Positions 13,961 to 33,385 of a stretch of DNA of 64,000 nt are shown here, piece after piece. Position numbers and translations under genes: made by a program. Positions within the stretch are counted from its first letter, which is position 1. Every line of letters starts with the position of its first letter. Where the stretch lies: contig NC_031799.1 in NCBI RefSeq assembly GCF_001522545.3, positions 46,753,929-46,817,928 of the forward strand, given 5' to 3'. The stretch is from Parus major (lineage: Eukaryota; Chordata; Aves; Passeriformes; Paridae). The notes beneath the pieces are model-generated. The model was not told where the DNA came from and searched no databases. It saw nothing but the letters and a program-made list of their open reading frames with translations.

Positions 13961-14810
13961 ACCCTCAGCATAGGCAGGCATTGTGGGTGTTCTTACTGCC
14001 ATTGCTGCAAGCACAGGAATCCACCACCAAAGCTGCCACAACTTGGATAAGCAAAGGTACACTGCACCAGGTGGGGGAGAGGGTCTCCACCCCCGGGGAG
14101 TGGTTCCTGGACATGGCTGCACAAAGCCACAGCTGTCCTGACATCATTCTGGGAAGAGACCTGTCATACACCAGAGCAGGAGATCTTCAGAAGGCCCTGC
14201 TGGTTCCTGTGCTGCTGCGTCTCATACGACCTTACATGTCACCCTGGGCTCAGCTGCAGCTGCTGGACAACCTGGGCAGGTGAGAGCAGGACGAGTTGTG
14301 TGCATACAGAAGTGCACCAGGGGTGCCCCGGGTGTCCACCTCCACTGCCTCAGGGACATTTCCAGCCCGTCACCTCTGAACTGAGCTGTTTCAGATTACT
14401 CATCCCCGGTTTGAATGGAGGGGTATGAACTGGAGCCCCCAGACGCCGCACTCATGACGAGCACTGCGAGCACTGCTGGGGATCTGAAACCAGTCAGGTG
14501 AGACAAATTGGTCATAAAAGCAGTGGTGAAGGTGCTTACAAAATTACTCAATGAAGCGTAAAACACGGTCTGTGCTACACAATTGAGATTAAATCACTAG
14601 ATATTGCCTACAGCTTCTCAGGTTGCACAGATAAAAGAAAATACTACATAGGTGCGAATGCCTGTAAAGTTTGTCTTTGTTCTGAGATATGTGCAAACTG
14701 TGAGAGCAGCTCTCACACACAGCTGTGTGTTCCTACATTGGCTTAGAAGGGATTCTGCAGGCAACTGTTTTGTTTTTTCTGCAAATAGCTGGCTTTTCTC
14801 CCTTTTCCAG

Positions 14811-15008
14811 GACGAGCTGGGCTTCCACCGCTCGGCTTGGGGTTCTGACTATGACAACAGTAAGAAGAGGGTGCCAGCAGATATTTCCAAGACTCTCAAA
14901 CGTTTGACTTTAGTCATTTGTGAAGTATATGTGTGTGTGCTTTCCAGTGACGGGGACAGAATACTCAGGGATCTCATCCAGCCACCCTGCTGCGTGATTG
15001 TATTACAG
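14811..15008 (+). other. Exon-like blocks of an unrecognised plus-strand transcript
   Basis: Block 14811-14859 follows CCCTTTTCCAG and ends before GTAAGA; it can encode DELGFHRSAWGSDYDN. Block 14948-15008 follows GCTTTCCAG, has a GTATTG donor, and would continue MTGTEYSGISSSHPAA to a stop. No upstream exon in matching phase was found and the family is unknown. Confidence 0.2.
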
Positions 15009-17052
15009 GTATTGATTAAAAACCAAATCACTTGTAGTTGAAGGGCTATGCTAGTCAACCAATTGTGCCTTACCTTCTGCGGATTGTTGTGGCCAGGCTA
15101 CATACAAAGTAACAGGAAAGACACCAGCTCTCGTGTTACCTCCACAGCCAAACAGCAGTACAGGCTTCTGCAGTCTCTCTGTCCCGGTGCCAGTCCCTCC
15201 TGTCAGCCCATCCCTCCCCCACTATCTGGGAAGAAATGCCTGCTGAGTTTCCTCCCTGGACAGGCTTCTACACAAATGGGTGAGAGGAGCAGTGGTTGTT
15301 GGGAACTCCCTTAATCTCGGAGAAAGCACCCTTCTCCAGCTGGACACTGCCCATCCTAAGGGACAGCAGCTGATCTTCTGCACTGAACCCCACAAGAAAC
15401 ACCCAGAGGTGGAGACATCACAGGCAAAAAGCATTTCACGTTGGTGACAGAGCAGCGAGACCACTGCTCCTGGAGAGCAGGCTGAATGTCTTGCTGGTAC
15501 TGGTGATCTGAAGGCAAGGACAAAACAGGGCTAACCCTCAAGAATGTCTGCTGCCTGTCAAGTCACAAACTCCTCTCCCTTCCTTACTTCTACTGTTCAT
15601 TTTATTGCTTCTTGCCTCATTTGTGAAAGCATCCAAGGGCCTTGCCCAATATTACAGCTTGGAAGTGTAACACAGTCTGCAAATTACATATACTCAACCC
15701 TATCAAACGTCAGCAGGGAGTGTCCTTACTCATTATTAGTCCACAGTTACACAGAAATTAGTCTTCTCACAGTTCTCCCTTGTCTACAGTCCTTAAAAAT
15801 GAAAGATAAATGCCTTCAATCAGTTTTTGTCTGTGAATAACAACTTTTCAGACTAATTTTTAATTTCACTTCTAACCTTGAAGTTTTGACATGACTCACA
15901 CATTAAAATTACTCTAATGGGTTGGAAAATACAGCTTCTGTAAGTCTGTAGCGTGGTCTCCCCCCACAAGATGATACAGACAAAGTAGACCATGCCACAT
16001 TTTGCTTTCATGAGGCCTCCTGTGCTCTGTATGCACCCAAATCAATGTCTGTCTGTCCTCGCATCACAAGCTGGTTTAGGACTTCAAAATCATCCAGATT
16101 AGAAACATAGCAGCCACCTCGATGAAAAACACTCAGGAGTGTCTGTGTCTCTATTGGTCTAATGCATCCAGTGCCCCTGCAGCAGTGCATAGCGCATGCA
16201 TGGCTTCTGCAGACATTTTCTGCTAACTGCATGTGGAAACACTACCTGGAAGCTGTCCTCTCTGGGAACCCCAGTGACTGCCTACCATCCGCAAGCTGTG
16301 CTGCACCTCTACATGCCCCTCACTGCAAACAGCAGAAAACCAACCCACACAGCAGTGCCTAACCAGCCTCAGGTCAGCCGGCTGCTCCTCAGAGCCCGGG
16401 GAAGGTGCCAGTGTCTCCAAGATGCCCAAGCCAGGAATCAGCTGGGCAGGGGAACTCAGATGAAGCCAGTGGGCTGTCTGAGAATGGCCCTTTAAATGCT
16501 GCTGCAGACCCCCATGTGGACAAACGTGAAGAGCATGAGGCAAGCTGGAGACTCCCTGTCACCAGCTGTTTATCCATACCAGGGCTCAGCCCCTGCTGCA
16601 GCTGGATTTGGTCCTGTTCCCTGTAGCTGCAGGGGAGGCTTGGTATGAAACAGGATATGAAAACTCCCAGCCTAAGGACTGCATGTGAGCGCTAAATGTA
16701 GGTGTATGAGCCATCATTTAACCTCTCGAAAAACGTAAGAATGACTCCAGCTCTAAATACACTCTCTACCAGTCACCTTTTGTAGCAAGGCTACTTTACA
16801 GGGAAATAGTAGCTCCTACTGCCCTCTCAGGATCCCTGGCCAAGAGAGACGGAAACTCTGGGCAGTTCTCAGGACCCGTGCCAAATTACTGCACGGGCAT
16901 GTGGTGGAAAGGGGATTTCAACCCATCACACAAGGAGAGATAAGAAAAAGCCCCTGATATCAACCGGTTGCTGTGTTTCAGGAGGAAGGCCTATACCTGA
17001 TGGGATCTCAGCAGGCGGAGGAATGGGCCATAAGCAAACTGTTAGGGGTGGG

Positions 17053-17766
17053 TGTCCTTCCTTTTGTTCTGGCTCACCTTTGGAATTTTTACCCATCAGT
17101 AGCAAGATAAACTGATTCCTGGTACTTAGTGGGTGCTTGAGAAACCCGAAGAGTTTGGCTGGGTCCAGGGGGGAAGGGGGCAGGAAAGAAGGAGGCTGGG
17201 GACAGCTGGGGGCTGGCTGGCTTCTTGGGCTGGAGAGCAGGACACTCTCTCTCGGAGATGCTGCGGTGAGGAGAAGGGAATTCGCCATCACCCAGACAGA
17301 GCTGCTGCTTCTTCCCTCTTCGTTGGTGGCCTCGCACCCCCGGTCCTGCCGGGACGTGTGGCAGTGCCAGCCACCGCTGCAGAGCTGCTGATCCACCTCA
17401 GCCACCGGCCCGGGATCTCTGCTCATCCCGGCCGTTCCAGCTGAGTGTTGCTCAGAGCCCTGCAGGAGCACCGGCACTGCCCGCCCGAGGGGGTTTGTGA
17501 AGCAAAGCCTCTCCTCCATCCCTTCCCGTCTCAGCCGAGAAAGCTGTCACGGGGCCCCTGGTTCTGGTTTGTTGTTAACGCCGTAGTTATTGTTGTTTGT
17601 TTGCCTTGTTAGACGTACTAGTAAAGAACTGTTACTCCTATCCCCAGACCTCTGCCTGAGAGCGCTTTGATTGCAAAATTATAATTTGGAGGCAGGGGGT
17701 CTACATTTTCATTCCAAGGGAGGCTCCTGCCCTCCCTAGCAGACACCTGTATTCCAAACCAAGACA
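17053..17766 (+). mobile_element. LTR of an avian endogenous retrovirus, copy A
   Basis: Starts TGTCCTTCC and ends ...CCAAGACA, with agtaaagaactgttactcc near the R region. It is homologous, in opposite orientation, to 21963-22682 and its 3' part to 36103-36833. The middle is unusually GC-rich. No target duplication was seen and the family name is not certain. Confidence 0.72.
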
Positions 17767-20700
17767 CAAACTCATAAATTTCTGGACAGGAGAGGTGATT
17801 CTTGCTCACTGCTTTGTGCTGCTGAGGACTCATCTCACTACTGCATCCTGCAGTTTGGGCCTACAAGGAAAACTGACGAACTGGAAAGACTCCAGTAGTG
17901 ACCACTGGAGTGGTGATGAGGATGCATGTGGAGTAGAGGGTGCATGAAGAGACAGTGCGGGTACTGGGCTTCTCCAGCCTGGAGAAGAGACAACTGGGGT
18001 GTTCTCACAGGGGTCATCCACTTCATGAATGGTGGTCATGGAAAAAACAAGAGATAGACTCTTCCAGAGGCAGACAAGGATGGGACATGGGGAAACATGC
18101 TGCATAGATAACATTCTGCAGGATGGCACATTCCAACTGGGAATGAAAAATTCCTCCACTGAGGGCGGTATGACTTGGAGATCAGGTCTCTGTCCTTGGC
18201 GGTATGCAGAACTCAAGATGGCTGAACACAACCTGATCTAGCTTTGGACTGGGGAGTTGAACTGCAGACCTCCAGAGATGCCTTCCTACCAAGACCTCCT
18301 AGAAATTTGGTATTAAAGGGAATACAGTTACCTTCCTTTGGAGCTTTGGACTCCCCCATGCTCTGAAACATCCCTAGTGCCTAGGACAAATCTGAGACAC
18401 TATGTGCCTCTCTGTCACCATCCCTTGGGTGCTTTCCTCCTCATGCAAAGCTAACATGGAAGTGAAGACTTTCAGTGTGGTTTCTTTGCAGCCTGGGGAA
18501 GGCTGGAAGCTGTGTCCCAGCAGGCTGGCCTGGAAGAAAGGTCTCAAAACCCAGAGCTGAGTTGGAGCAGGCACCACTGTACTGCATAGTGCTGTGCACT
18601 TCCAGTACACCCAGGAAACAACACAGTGCTGCAGCTCAGAGCCCTCTAACATGCCTTTGCAGATCTTCTCTATTACCTCTTTGAGAAGTATTTTTGTCTG
18701 TGCATATACAGTCTTACTGATTCAGATCAGTGACGGAGCAGCCGGGGGAATTGAGACAAGGGTGGAAAATGACTGCAGGCATGTATTAAAGTATTCAGCT
18801 TGTCCAGCTGAAAGAGATTTTTGCCAAACCATTTTATAAGGAATGAGGCATTTTACAGGAAAAGCAGGGCCTCTCCTCTCATTTCCTTTCCCCTCTCCTC
18901 TATGAACTTCAAAGGAAAGAGGGGTCAAAACAAAGGCCAGGCAACTGGAACTGAATTCCTGAGCCTTAAGGCCTAATTAGTCCAAGATACATTTCACTGG
19001 GTATCTTTCAGAGACTGGCCTAAATTACCAATCTTCCCTGCTGTGCTGCTGATGGTGGGATGAAGCCAGCTTGGTGCACACTTTACAGGGCCCCAGCATC
19101 AGCAGAGCTCTTGGGGGGAGGGGTGTTAGTTCAAGCCCAACTGACACAAGGCTCTCCCAGCCCCTTCTAGGCTTTCTGTGGCCACAACTAAGATCCCCCC
19201 CTTCAGGTCAAACAATGTTTCCCCAACTAAACCCCCCTGTCTCTTCAATGTCCCTACCTCCCTGGTGCTTGCCCCAGACCTGCTGGTGACTGCAGCTCAC
19301 TAACAACCCCAGAGCTAGGGTGTCCCTCCTTTGGTCAGCTGAGGCTGTCAAAGAGCCTTCAGCCATTTGGAATTACCCCTCCAGCAATTATAGGGTGATG
19401 TTAAAAACCTCCCTCTTGCCTCACCGCATGCAGGCAAGCCAAGCCCAGCTCCTGCCAGCAGATCATGTGCTCCACATCCTTTCCTGCCATGCAGCTGTTT
19501 GCTAGTCCCCCTCCAGCTTCTCCACATCCTTCCCTACTGGACACCCAGAAGATGGGATAACAATGTCCTTTTATCTGTATCTCCTCACTTGGCCCAGCAT
19601 GTGGTCTGCCTCACCAGCAATGACAAATAAAACTTGGTTTTGCACACGGGTTTAAAAACTCTGGAACCGCACATCAATCTCAATTCACAGGTCTCTCCCT
19701 GTAAGACACACTGGTCTTGGGGTGGGGTTTAGAGATCCACAAAAAGTATTCTCAAGAACTGAGAAACACAAACACAAAAGAGTTTGTTTCCCCTGCACAG
19801 CTTCTCTCTGAGGCTGGCCTCAGAGGGGTGGATCTTCTTCTGAGACTACAGTAAATGCACTTAGACGGATGGAATAATTTCCAGCCTTTTGGCCTGAAAG
19901 CTGAGAAAAACCGAATTTCACTATAGATCACCAGAGTAATTCAGAGAACAGGAAAAGGACATCATTGTCACTGGAAGCTTGTGTGGCTTCCTGGTACCAT
20001 AGCATAGTTCTGGAGCATAGGAAACAAGCCTTGCAGTTTGTGGGGCAGCAGACAGATGCACGTGAAGGCAGATGTCCAACTGGTGGGGAATGTGATGTCC
20101 TCATGGATGTGGGGTGGGCTGTGATTCTGCACCCCATCCACTTCACGGATCCTGCTCCACAGCCAGTGCAGGCTGGTGACCTGTTTGGCATAAGGCACAC
20201 CTCACTCCTGGCTGGGTGCTCAAGCTGATCTCCCAGACAAGCAAGAGAGCAGGATGCATGGAGGAGGTGAAAGCAGGAAACTGACTATTTTTCAATCAGG
20301 AGGAATTAAAAAAATATTTTATTAAACTGTCTGTCAGAAAGAAAGGTAAAAATCTTGCCTTAAAAATGTTGATTCCAAGGTGTTTGCTCACCCTTCATTT
20401 ATAGAATGGGCCTGGGCCCAATGAGGACTGGGGTCAGCTCCAGTCTACAACAGATAACTGGGCTACCTAACTGCATCAAGACTGTTTATTTCCCTTTGCA
20501 CCCACTTCCCAGTGGAGCCAAAGTATAAAATGGAAACCTCTCCTTCCCTTATGTAATGCTGTGCCAGAGCATTACAACTGTGGTTGTTGGCTGAAAAGAT
20601 CTGTGGAGGTCTCCAGACACTGGATTGCTGCCAGCAGCAGATCAGACTGGCCGTAGCTGTGTCTAGCCCCAAAGTCTAAGTCTAATTCTTGTGTGCTTGC

Positions 20701-21962
20701 ATAGCACTTGAAGCATTGGGACCCTTTTCTCAGATGGAGTTCATGGATAGCACAAGAAAGTTCAGCTGGGGTGACCACTTCCCTTTGCATCTGTCAGGGA
20801 AGGAGGGACAGGAGGGCTAGGTAAACCAGCACGTGTCCAGTCTGTTAGCATGTTCCTGTGCTGAATTCACCTCTCAGAAAAATGCCATCCTGACGACTGG
20901 GACGGTTCAGTCCAGGAAGCCTGCCAGTTGGGTTTTTCCTGCTAGTGGCCATTAACACTGGAGGGAGAACAGAAAGAGAGCACCAGCTGAACTTACTGAG
21001 GAATTGAGCCAGATTCCTCTGTGCTGCCAGTACAGTAATAGCTGCCATCTTTAGATTTTATGGCTTTTCTTTGTTAGAGTCTGGATCAGACTTGTTTTCA
21101 AAACAACCTTCAAACAACATAAATATACCTGTCATTGAAAACAAATAAGTCTGGTACAATTAAACAATACTTCCCTGAAGTAATTATTGCACCTCTGTAA
21201 AAGCAGTTAAAAAAATTATTTGGGATCACAGAGAGGAAACAACAGAATGCAGAATGTTGGCCATGTACCTCACTGTTTTTTCAACTTCATGCTATTGGAT
21301 TACTTTCTTAAGTACTCTGGAGACAGAGGCAGCAAAGAACAGCTTTCCTTGGCAAAGGGAGGAAGTTTCTCACACATGGCTGTATTTTCCATGGCTCATC
21401 TAGCAAAATGCACATGCCTGGAAAAACAGCAAGAAAACGTCCATCCAAGAGGGGCTGATAACTGTGGATTCTACATCCCAATGTACTGGCAGTCTAGCAC
21501 TGGTATCAGACTGGGTGGCATCATGGGATCACTGGGATGCAGCTGGGAAGTGCTGCATGCCAGAAAGCCATGAGCAGCATGATCTAGGTGCTGCCCAGGG
21601 AACAAGGAGTCAGTCTCCCTGACAAAGCAGCTTATGTGCAGCCAGGAGGGTCATAGTGAGTTTTAGTCATCTTGTAGCACTAACCAGGGCAACAAGACTT
21701 TTGGCCTTAGTCAGAGTCCGAGCAGGACAGATGGACTGCCAGAGCCACCTTACGAATTTTTCAAGGTGAGTTGTCTTCTCATGCTCATCCAGGCACCACT
21801 GAAGGGCTCCTTCCAGCAGAGCATTTTTCCAAATCTTAATCCATAATTAGTGCAACCAAGACACGCTATTAACTTTCCCTACTCGTATTGCTTTGTGTGC
21901 TGTCATTCTTTCATACATGACCGGTCTTGAGATGCAGAGCTCACAATTGCTTTTTAAGGCTT
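17767..21962. other. Intergenic between two inverted LTRs, no gene recognised
   Basis: Nothing with convincing coding or RNA structure. A weak CR1-like stretch (gcttctccagcctggagaag) is near 17970. Confidence 0.55.
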
Positions 21963-22682
21963 TGTCTTGGTTCTAGAAGACAGGTGTCTGCTAGGGAGAG
22001 CAGGAGCCTCCCTTGGGATGAACGAATGTAGACCCCCTCCCTCCGAATTATTATAAATTTGAAATCAAGGGGCTTTCAGGCAGAGATCTGGGGATAGGAA
22101 TAACAGTTCTTTACTAATAGAACCAGGCAAACAAACAACAATAGCTACAGCAATAACAAGAACACAGAACCAGGGACCCCGGGACAGTTTTCTCTGCTGA
22201 GATGGGATGGAGGAGAGGTTTTTGTTTTCACAAACCCCTCGGGCAGTCCCGGTGCTCCTGCAGGGCTCTGAGGAACAGTCGGCTGGAAACAGCAGGGATG
22301 AGCTGAGATCCTGGGCCGGTGGCTGAGGTGGATCAGCAGCTCCGCGGTGGTGGCTGGCACTGCCACACGTCCCGGCAGGACAGGGGGTGCGAGGCCACCA
22401 ACAAAGAGGGGAGAAGGAGAAGAAGCAGCCGCTCCGTCGGGGTGATGGCGAAATTCCCTTCTCTCCACCGCAGCAGCTTCGCGACCCAGCACACCAACGT
22501 CCTTCCCCGAAGCCGAAGAAAGCCCAGCTAAAAAAACTGTCCCCACCCTCTTTTTCTGCCCCTTTTCCTCCCACCCTGGGCCCGGCCACTCTTTGTCCGT
22601 TGCGAGCACCCTTAAGTACCGGTAGTTAGCTTGTCTCAGCACATAATGGGTAAAAAATTCCCCGGGCAGGCCAGAAGGACAA
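21963..22682 (-). mobile_element. LTR of the same family, copy B, inverted
   Basis: Begins TGTCTTGG on + (the LTR end) and runs to ccagaaggaca. It shares long blocks with copy A, for example the cacacgtcccggcagg segment. An oligo-A run follows at about 22685-22700. Confidence 0.75.
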
Positions 22683-22884
22683 AACAAAAAAAAAAAAAAG
22701 GACACCTAACTCTCAACAGGCTTGTACACTGCAAGTGGCACCTTGGACTTGCACCTGCAAATCTTGACAAGCAAAGAAACAGGTGGCCAAGCAACTGTTG
22801 TGTCTTTGCCAGAATGCCTGACCTGCAGCCTGCCATGCCTGTGTCACCACAGGGAATCTTCTGAGATCCCAATGAATGACAGTG

Positions 22885-23503
22885 GGTGGAATCGAAGAAT
22901 CAATCAGTTGGAAAAACTCTCTGAGATCATTGAGTCCTACCTATGACCAAACACCAGCTTGCCGACCAGACCACAGCACCAAGTGCCACACTGAGTCTTT
23001 CCTTGAACACCTCCAGTGACAGTGACTCTACCACCTCCCTGTGCAGTCCATTCCAATGCCTAATCACCCTTCCTGTAAAGAAATTCCTTCTGATGTCTGA
23101 CCTGAATATCCCTTGGTCTACCTCGAGGCACGACATCCTCTCATCCTGTCTGCATCCTCTCATCTGCACTAGGAGAAGAGGCCAATTCCCGCCAGGCTAC
23201 GAGCTCCTCTCAGGGAGTTGTCGGGAGTGATAATGTCACCCCTGAGCCTCCTTTTCTGCAGGCTGAACAACCTCAGCTCCCTCAGCCGCTCCTCCTTGAG
23301 TTTGTGCTCCAGACCCCTCACCAGCTCTACTGCTCTTTGGCAGCTCAGTGTCCTTCCTGCATTGGGAGGCCCAGAACTGGACACAGCACTCGAGGTGTGG
23401 CCTCACCAGCGCCGAGTACAGGGGGACAATCAGCTCTCCTCCTGCCCGTCACACTATTTGTGATACAGGCCAGGATGCCACTGGCCTTCTTGGCCAGCTG
23501 GGT
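22885..23503 (-). repeat. CR1 LINE 3' fragment next to the SMU1 promoter
   Basis: A long reverse match to CR1 3' sequence (ccattccaatgcctaatcac, aaattccttctgatgtc, ggaggcccagaactggacac, ggccttcttggcc). It stops at the edge of the SMU1 CpG island. Confidence 0.9.
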
Positions 23504-23895
23504 ACGCCGCGGCCTCCCGCTGGCCGGCCGGGGCTGCGGGAAGAGCCGCCCGCGCTCCGCCTTGGGTCGGCGCAGCCGCCAGGCCGCACCCGCGGGGCCC
23601 CTGCGCCGCCGCCGCTGCGCCGCTAGGGGGAGCGCGAGCCCCGCCGCCGCCGCGGGGGGGGCTGTCCCGGCTGGGTGACGTCAGCAGCGCGGGGGCGGGG
23701 CGCGGCGGGCGCGCGCTGTATTTACGGAGGGACGGGAAGAGGAAGTTACAGAGTTGTGGCGGAAGGCCTAGCGGCAGCGGACATCGCGAGCAGCACCGGC
23801 GGTTCCAGCACCAGCGGTTCCAGCACCAGCAGCGGTTCCAGCACCAGCAGCGGTTCCAGCACCAGCAGCGGTTCCAGCACCAGCAGTGGTTCAAG
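23504..23895 (+). promoter_or_regulatory. SMU1 CpG-island promoter and 5' UTR
   Basis: A very GC- and CpG-rich block just upstream of the SMU1 start codon. It contains a perfect palindromic CRE (TGACGTCA, 23676-23683) and GC-box-like sequence (GGGGGCGGGG, about 23690-23700). No TATA box is obvious, which fits a housekeeping promoter. The transcription start is probably between about 23700 and 23760, but this cannot be fixed from sequence alone. The CpG island continues into intron 1. Confidence 0.75.
23805..23890 (+). repeat. 18-bp minisatellite in the SMU1 5' UTR
   Basis: About four to five head-to-tail copies of an 18-base unit (GCGGTTCCAGCACCAGCA). The last, degenerate copy ends only a few bases before the SMU1 ATG at 23896. 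Early copies are slightly shorter or altered, the middle copies are identical. The unit length is a multiple of three and no stop or ATG lies in the SMU1 frame within it. Confidence 0.9.
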
Positions 23896-30083
<6,188 letters not shown>

Positions 30084-31302
30084 ATTGATTTTTTTCAGCA
30101 AGCTCTGAAGCATGCCTGTTACTTGCAGGTTACTAGTGTTTGTGCTTTAACAAGGTCTAAATACATGCAGAGTGTGATACTTGCTCAATTTTCAGTTTGG
30201 GTTTCCAGAGAATTACATTTTTACCTACCTAAAGTGGATTGATGCATAAATACAGCATCAGTTAATTTCATATACTTTCGTTTTTACTAGAGTAGTTGAA
30301 GCAACTTCGGTGAGAATGCTTTTTCTGCCTCCTGAAGTCTATACTCTTCCTACAATGTTTGTAAAAGTTCAGTGAGCCAGCAGCTGTTCATGCTTATGAG
30401 TGGTTGCTGACTTCCTAGAATACAGTAAAATGCTGTTTTGTTTTGTTTTTTTAGTGAGATGTGGAATGGAATGCTGTGTCTTCCCCACTGCTGAAACAGA
30501 AATAGTTTCCTGGAATGCAGATGATGATATGTATCATCATCTAGAAGATGGGGTCATTTCTAGGCCATTGGGTTTTGCTGTGTTCGATTTTTCACTATCA
30601 TCTTTCCAATTATATTGGAAAGTAGTGTCACACAGCTTCCTCAGAGTGAAACTATCGTTCCCCATCTGCCAGCACTTCCTAATATAGACTGTAAACCCGC
30701 TTAATGTGGCAGTGAAATACAGTCGATTTTGTTTGGGGATTTTTTTTTTTCTTTTGTTTTGCTTCACTTCCAGACTAAAAGGAGTTTAACCGGGGCCCTC
30801 TTCCTATAAGTGAAAAATGTTTTCAGACCGGCTATAGCTGAAACAGGCTCCAGGGGATCAATATTTTAAAACATGCAAAAGTTGGTTTACATAGGCTGAG
30901 TTCCTAGTGCTGTGATAATGCTTTAAATAATTATTTTATGATATTTTTTTTAATTTCATGTCTGTGGACCCTAGCTAAGGTTATACTTAGGTCCCACAAG
31001 ATGATAAAAAGATACTTGCAGACTCTTCAATTTGAAGCACATGATATTTTGTTGAGAGATTCTGACTAATGTACACTATTCTGAATGTACACCAGAATCT
31101 TCTTAAGTCTGACTGTGTCTTTTCTAGGATGCAGAAAAATTAAGTTTTTCCTGTAATGATGAATCAAATGCATGTAGATTTGAATATGCTACACTGTGTT
31201 ATGTCCTCATATGTATCTCATGTAGAATGCTTTCCTACTGTAATCTTTACGACAATAATAACTTGTCTTGAACTTAATAAATTAGTTCCACTTTAAATAT
31301 TT
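30084..31302 (+). other. SMU1 3' UTR and poly(A) signal
   Basis: AT-rich sequence follows the SMU1 stop. The first well-placed AATAAA is at 31276-31281, so cleavage is expected near 31300. The UTR end is inferred. Just downstream, old CR1 sequence begins near 31570. Confidence 0.65.
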
Positions 31303-31569
31303 TGTCTGTGTCTTTAGTGGTGTGGGGAAATAAGAAAAAGTTCAGCTGGAATTCTCACACAGTACCTTTGTTACACATGTAGTGTTCGGTTCATTGTTGA
31401 GCTATGATCTCTGAATTCCCAGGTTGCTTTTTACTTCCTGAAATATGCTAAGTAAGGGGGTTTTTAGAGAGTAAGAATTGATTATTTTTCCTGCCTGAAG
31501 TCTCTGACAAGCTCCATAGACAATTACTAATTCTGTTAAAGGGGAGGATCTTGACAAAATATTTGTAAT

Positions 31570-33370
31570 AGTGCTTTCCTTATGGAAGAGAAGCTCCCAT
31601 CCCTTAAATATCTTTGTCACCCTTTACTGATCTCCAGTACAACTCTGTCCCCTTTTGTATGGGAAGACCCAAAACCAGACATGGTATTCCATGTGTGTCC
31701 TTGCTCTTGAGGAGTAGCTGGGAAGGATTGTGTCCCTCCACTGCTGGCTACCAGGACCCCATTTTGCCTTCCTTCCAGAACGATGGCTCATGTTGAGCTT
31801 GGTGTCCACTAGGATATTCAGGTTCCTTCTTGGCTGTTTTCCAGCTCAGTGCCCCCCAGCATGTGCTGCTGCATTGGGGTGTTCCTCCCCTGGTGGAAGA
31901 CTTTGCACTTCCCCTTGAATTTCATGATGTTCTTGTCAGCTCATTTCTCCAGCCTCCCCAGTTCCCTCTGGAAGACAACAAACCTCTCTGTTTCATCAAC
32001 TACTTCTCCCTCTTCAGTCCCATCTTCGAACTTACAGAGCCCTGAGGCAGTACTGACCCTGGGCCTCTGCCTCCAGCTGGGATTTGTTGCACTCATCACC
32101 ACCCCTTGGGCCTGCCATTCAGCCAGTTTTCAACCCACTTCACTTTTCATCTGCCCCTACCTCAACACTTTCTCTGCATGGATCTTATGGGAGACAGCGC
32201 CTTACAGCAGTCCAGGGACAAAATACTCGCTTCTGTTATGCACCAGGTCAGTCACTGCAGTGTAAAATTTATCAGGAGGGTTAAGCATGGCTTCCCTTTG
32301 GTGAATCCCTCCTGACAACTTCTGATGGTTTTCTTGTTCTTGATGTGCCTGCAAATGGTTTCTATGTTTAGCTGCACCATTACCTTCCAAGCAGTTGAGG
32401 TGAGGTAGACAGACTATTTCTTTGAATCCCGCTATCTTGCCCTTCTCAAAGACAGATGTGACATTTACTTTCCACCAGCTTTTGGGCACTTTTCCCAAAC
32501 ACTGTGATCTATCAAAGATTGTCAAGGGGGGCCTTGCAATGACATCTGTCAGCTCCCAGAGCACTTGTTGGTGTATCCTATTGGGGCTCGTTGTTCTGTG
32601 TATGTTCAGTTTGCCTAAGTCTTCCCTGACCTCATCATCCTTACACCAAGTGTCCATCCCCCTAGCTCCAGACTTTCCCCTTGATCTCTGGAATTCTGAG
32701 AGCTCATGTTGTCACTAAATAAGACTGAGGCAAAGAAGGAACTCAGCATCTCAGCCTTTTCCATGCTGTATTTAACCAGATGCCCCATCTAATTCTGTAA
32801 TGCCCCCCCCATTTTCCCTGTCCTTTCTCACTTTTGTACTTATAGAGGCCCTTGTTACCCAGTTAAGCTTTAGCTTCCATTAACTTCATCCCTGGATGCC
32901 CACAAATCACATCTGTGTACCACCCAATGTACCAGCCTTGGCTACACCCTCCAGATGATTCCTTTTTGTGTTCTAGTTTAGCCGGGAGTTCCTTGTGCAT
33001 GCCTACAGCCCTCTTGGCCATTTTTGCCTGACTTGCTGTTCACAGGGATGGACTGTTCTTGACCCTGGGGGGGGTGAGCCTTGAATATTAACTAGCTTTC
33101 TTGGCTTCTTCATTCCAGAGCCTTACCCCTTGGACTGCTTCTAAGCAGATCTTTGAAGAGGTTAGTCTGCTCTTCTGAAGTCCAGAGCTGAGAACTTGCT
33201 TCTCATCCTAGTCCTTCCTCTCAGTATCCTGGACTTCACCATGTCATGATCACTGCAGCCAAGGCTGCTTTTGTTCTTGATGGTCCCAAAAAGCATTTTG
33301 GTTTTGAATAGAAGATCCAGTAGACCACCTCTCCTTGTTAGTTCCCCTATCAATTGATGCATTCCATGAG
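31570..33370 (-). repeat. Long CR1 LINE fragment with ORF2 remnants
   Basis: The minus strand carries, in order, the end of the endonuclease (GGLLDLLFK, then FSALDFRRAD), the reverse transcriptase start (HRTTSPNRIHQQVLWELTDV, VPKSWWKVNVTSVFEKGK) and decayed later ORF2 sequence. Stops and frameshifts are frequent. Confidence 0.87.
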
Positions 33371-33385
33371 CCTCCCGGATTGATT

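Noticed and set aside
17950..18300. CR1-like stretch
   Set aside because: Only short matches (cttctccagcctggagaag); too weak to call.
1..22800. B4GALT1 3' exons, expected upstream of SMU1 by synteny
   Set aside because: No B4GALT1-like C-terminal sequence was seen in any frame. The gene probably ends before the window.
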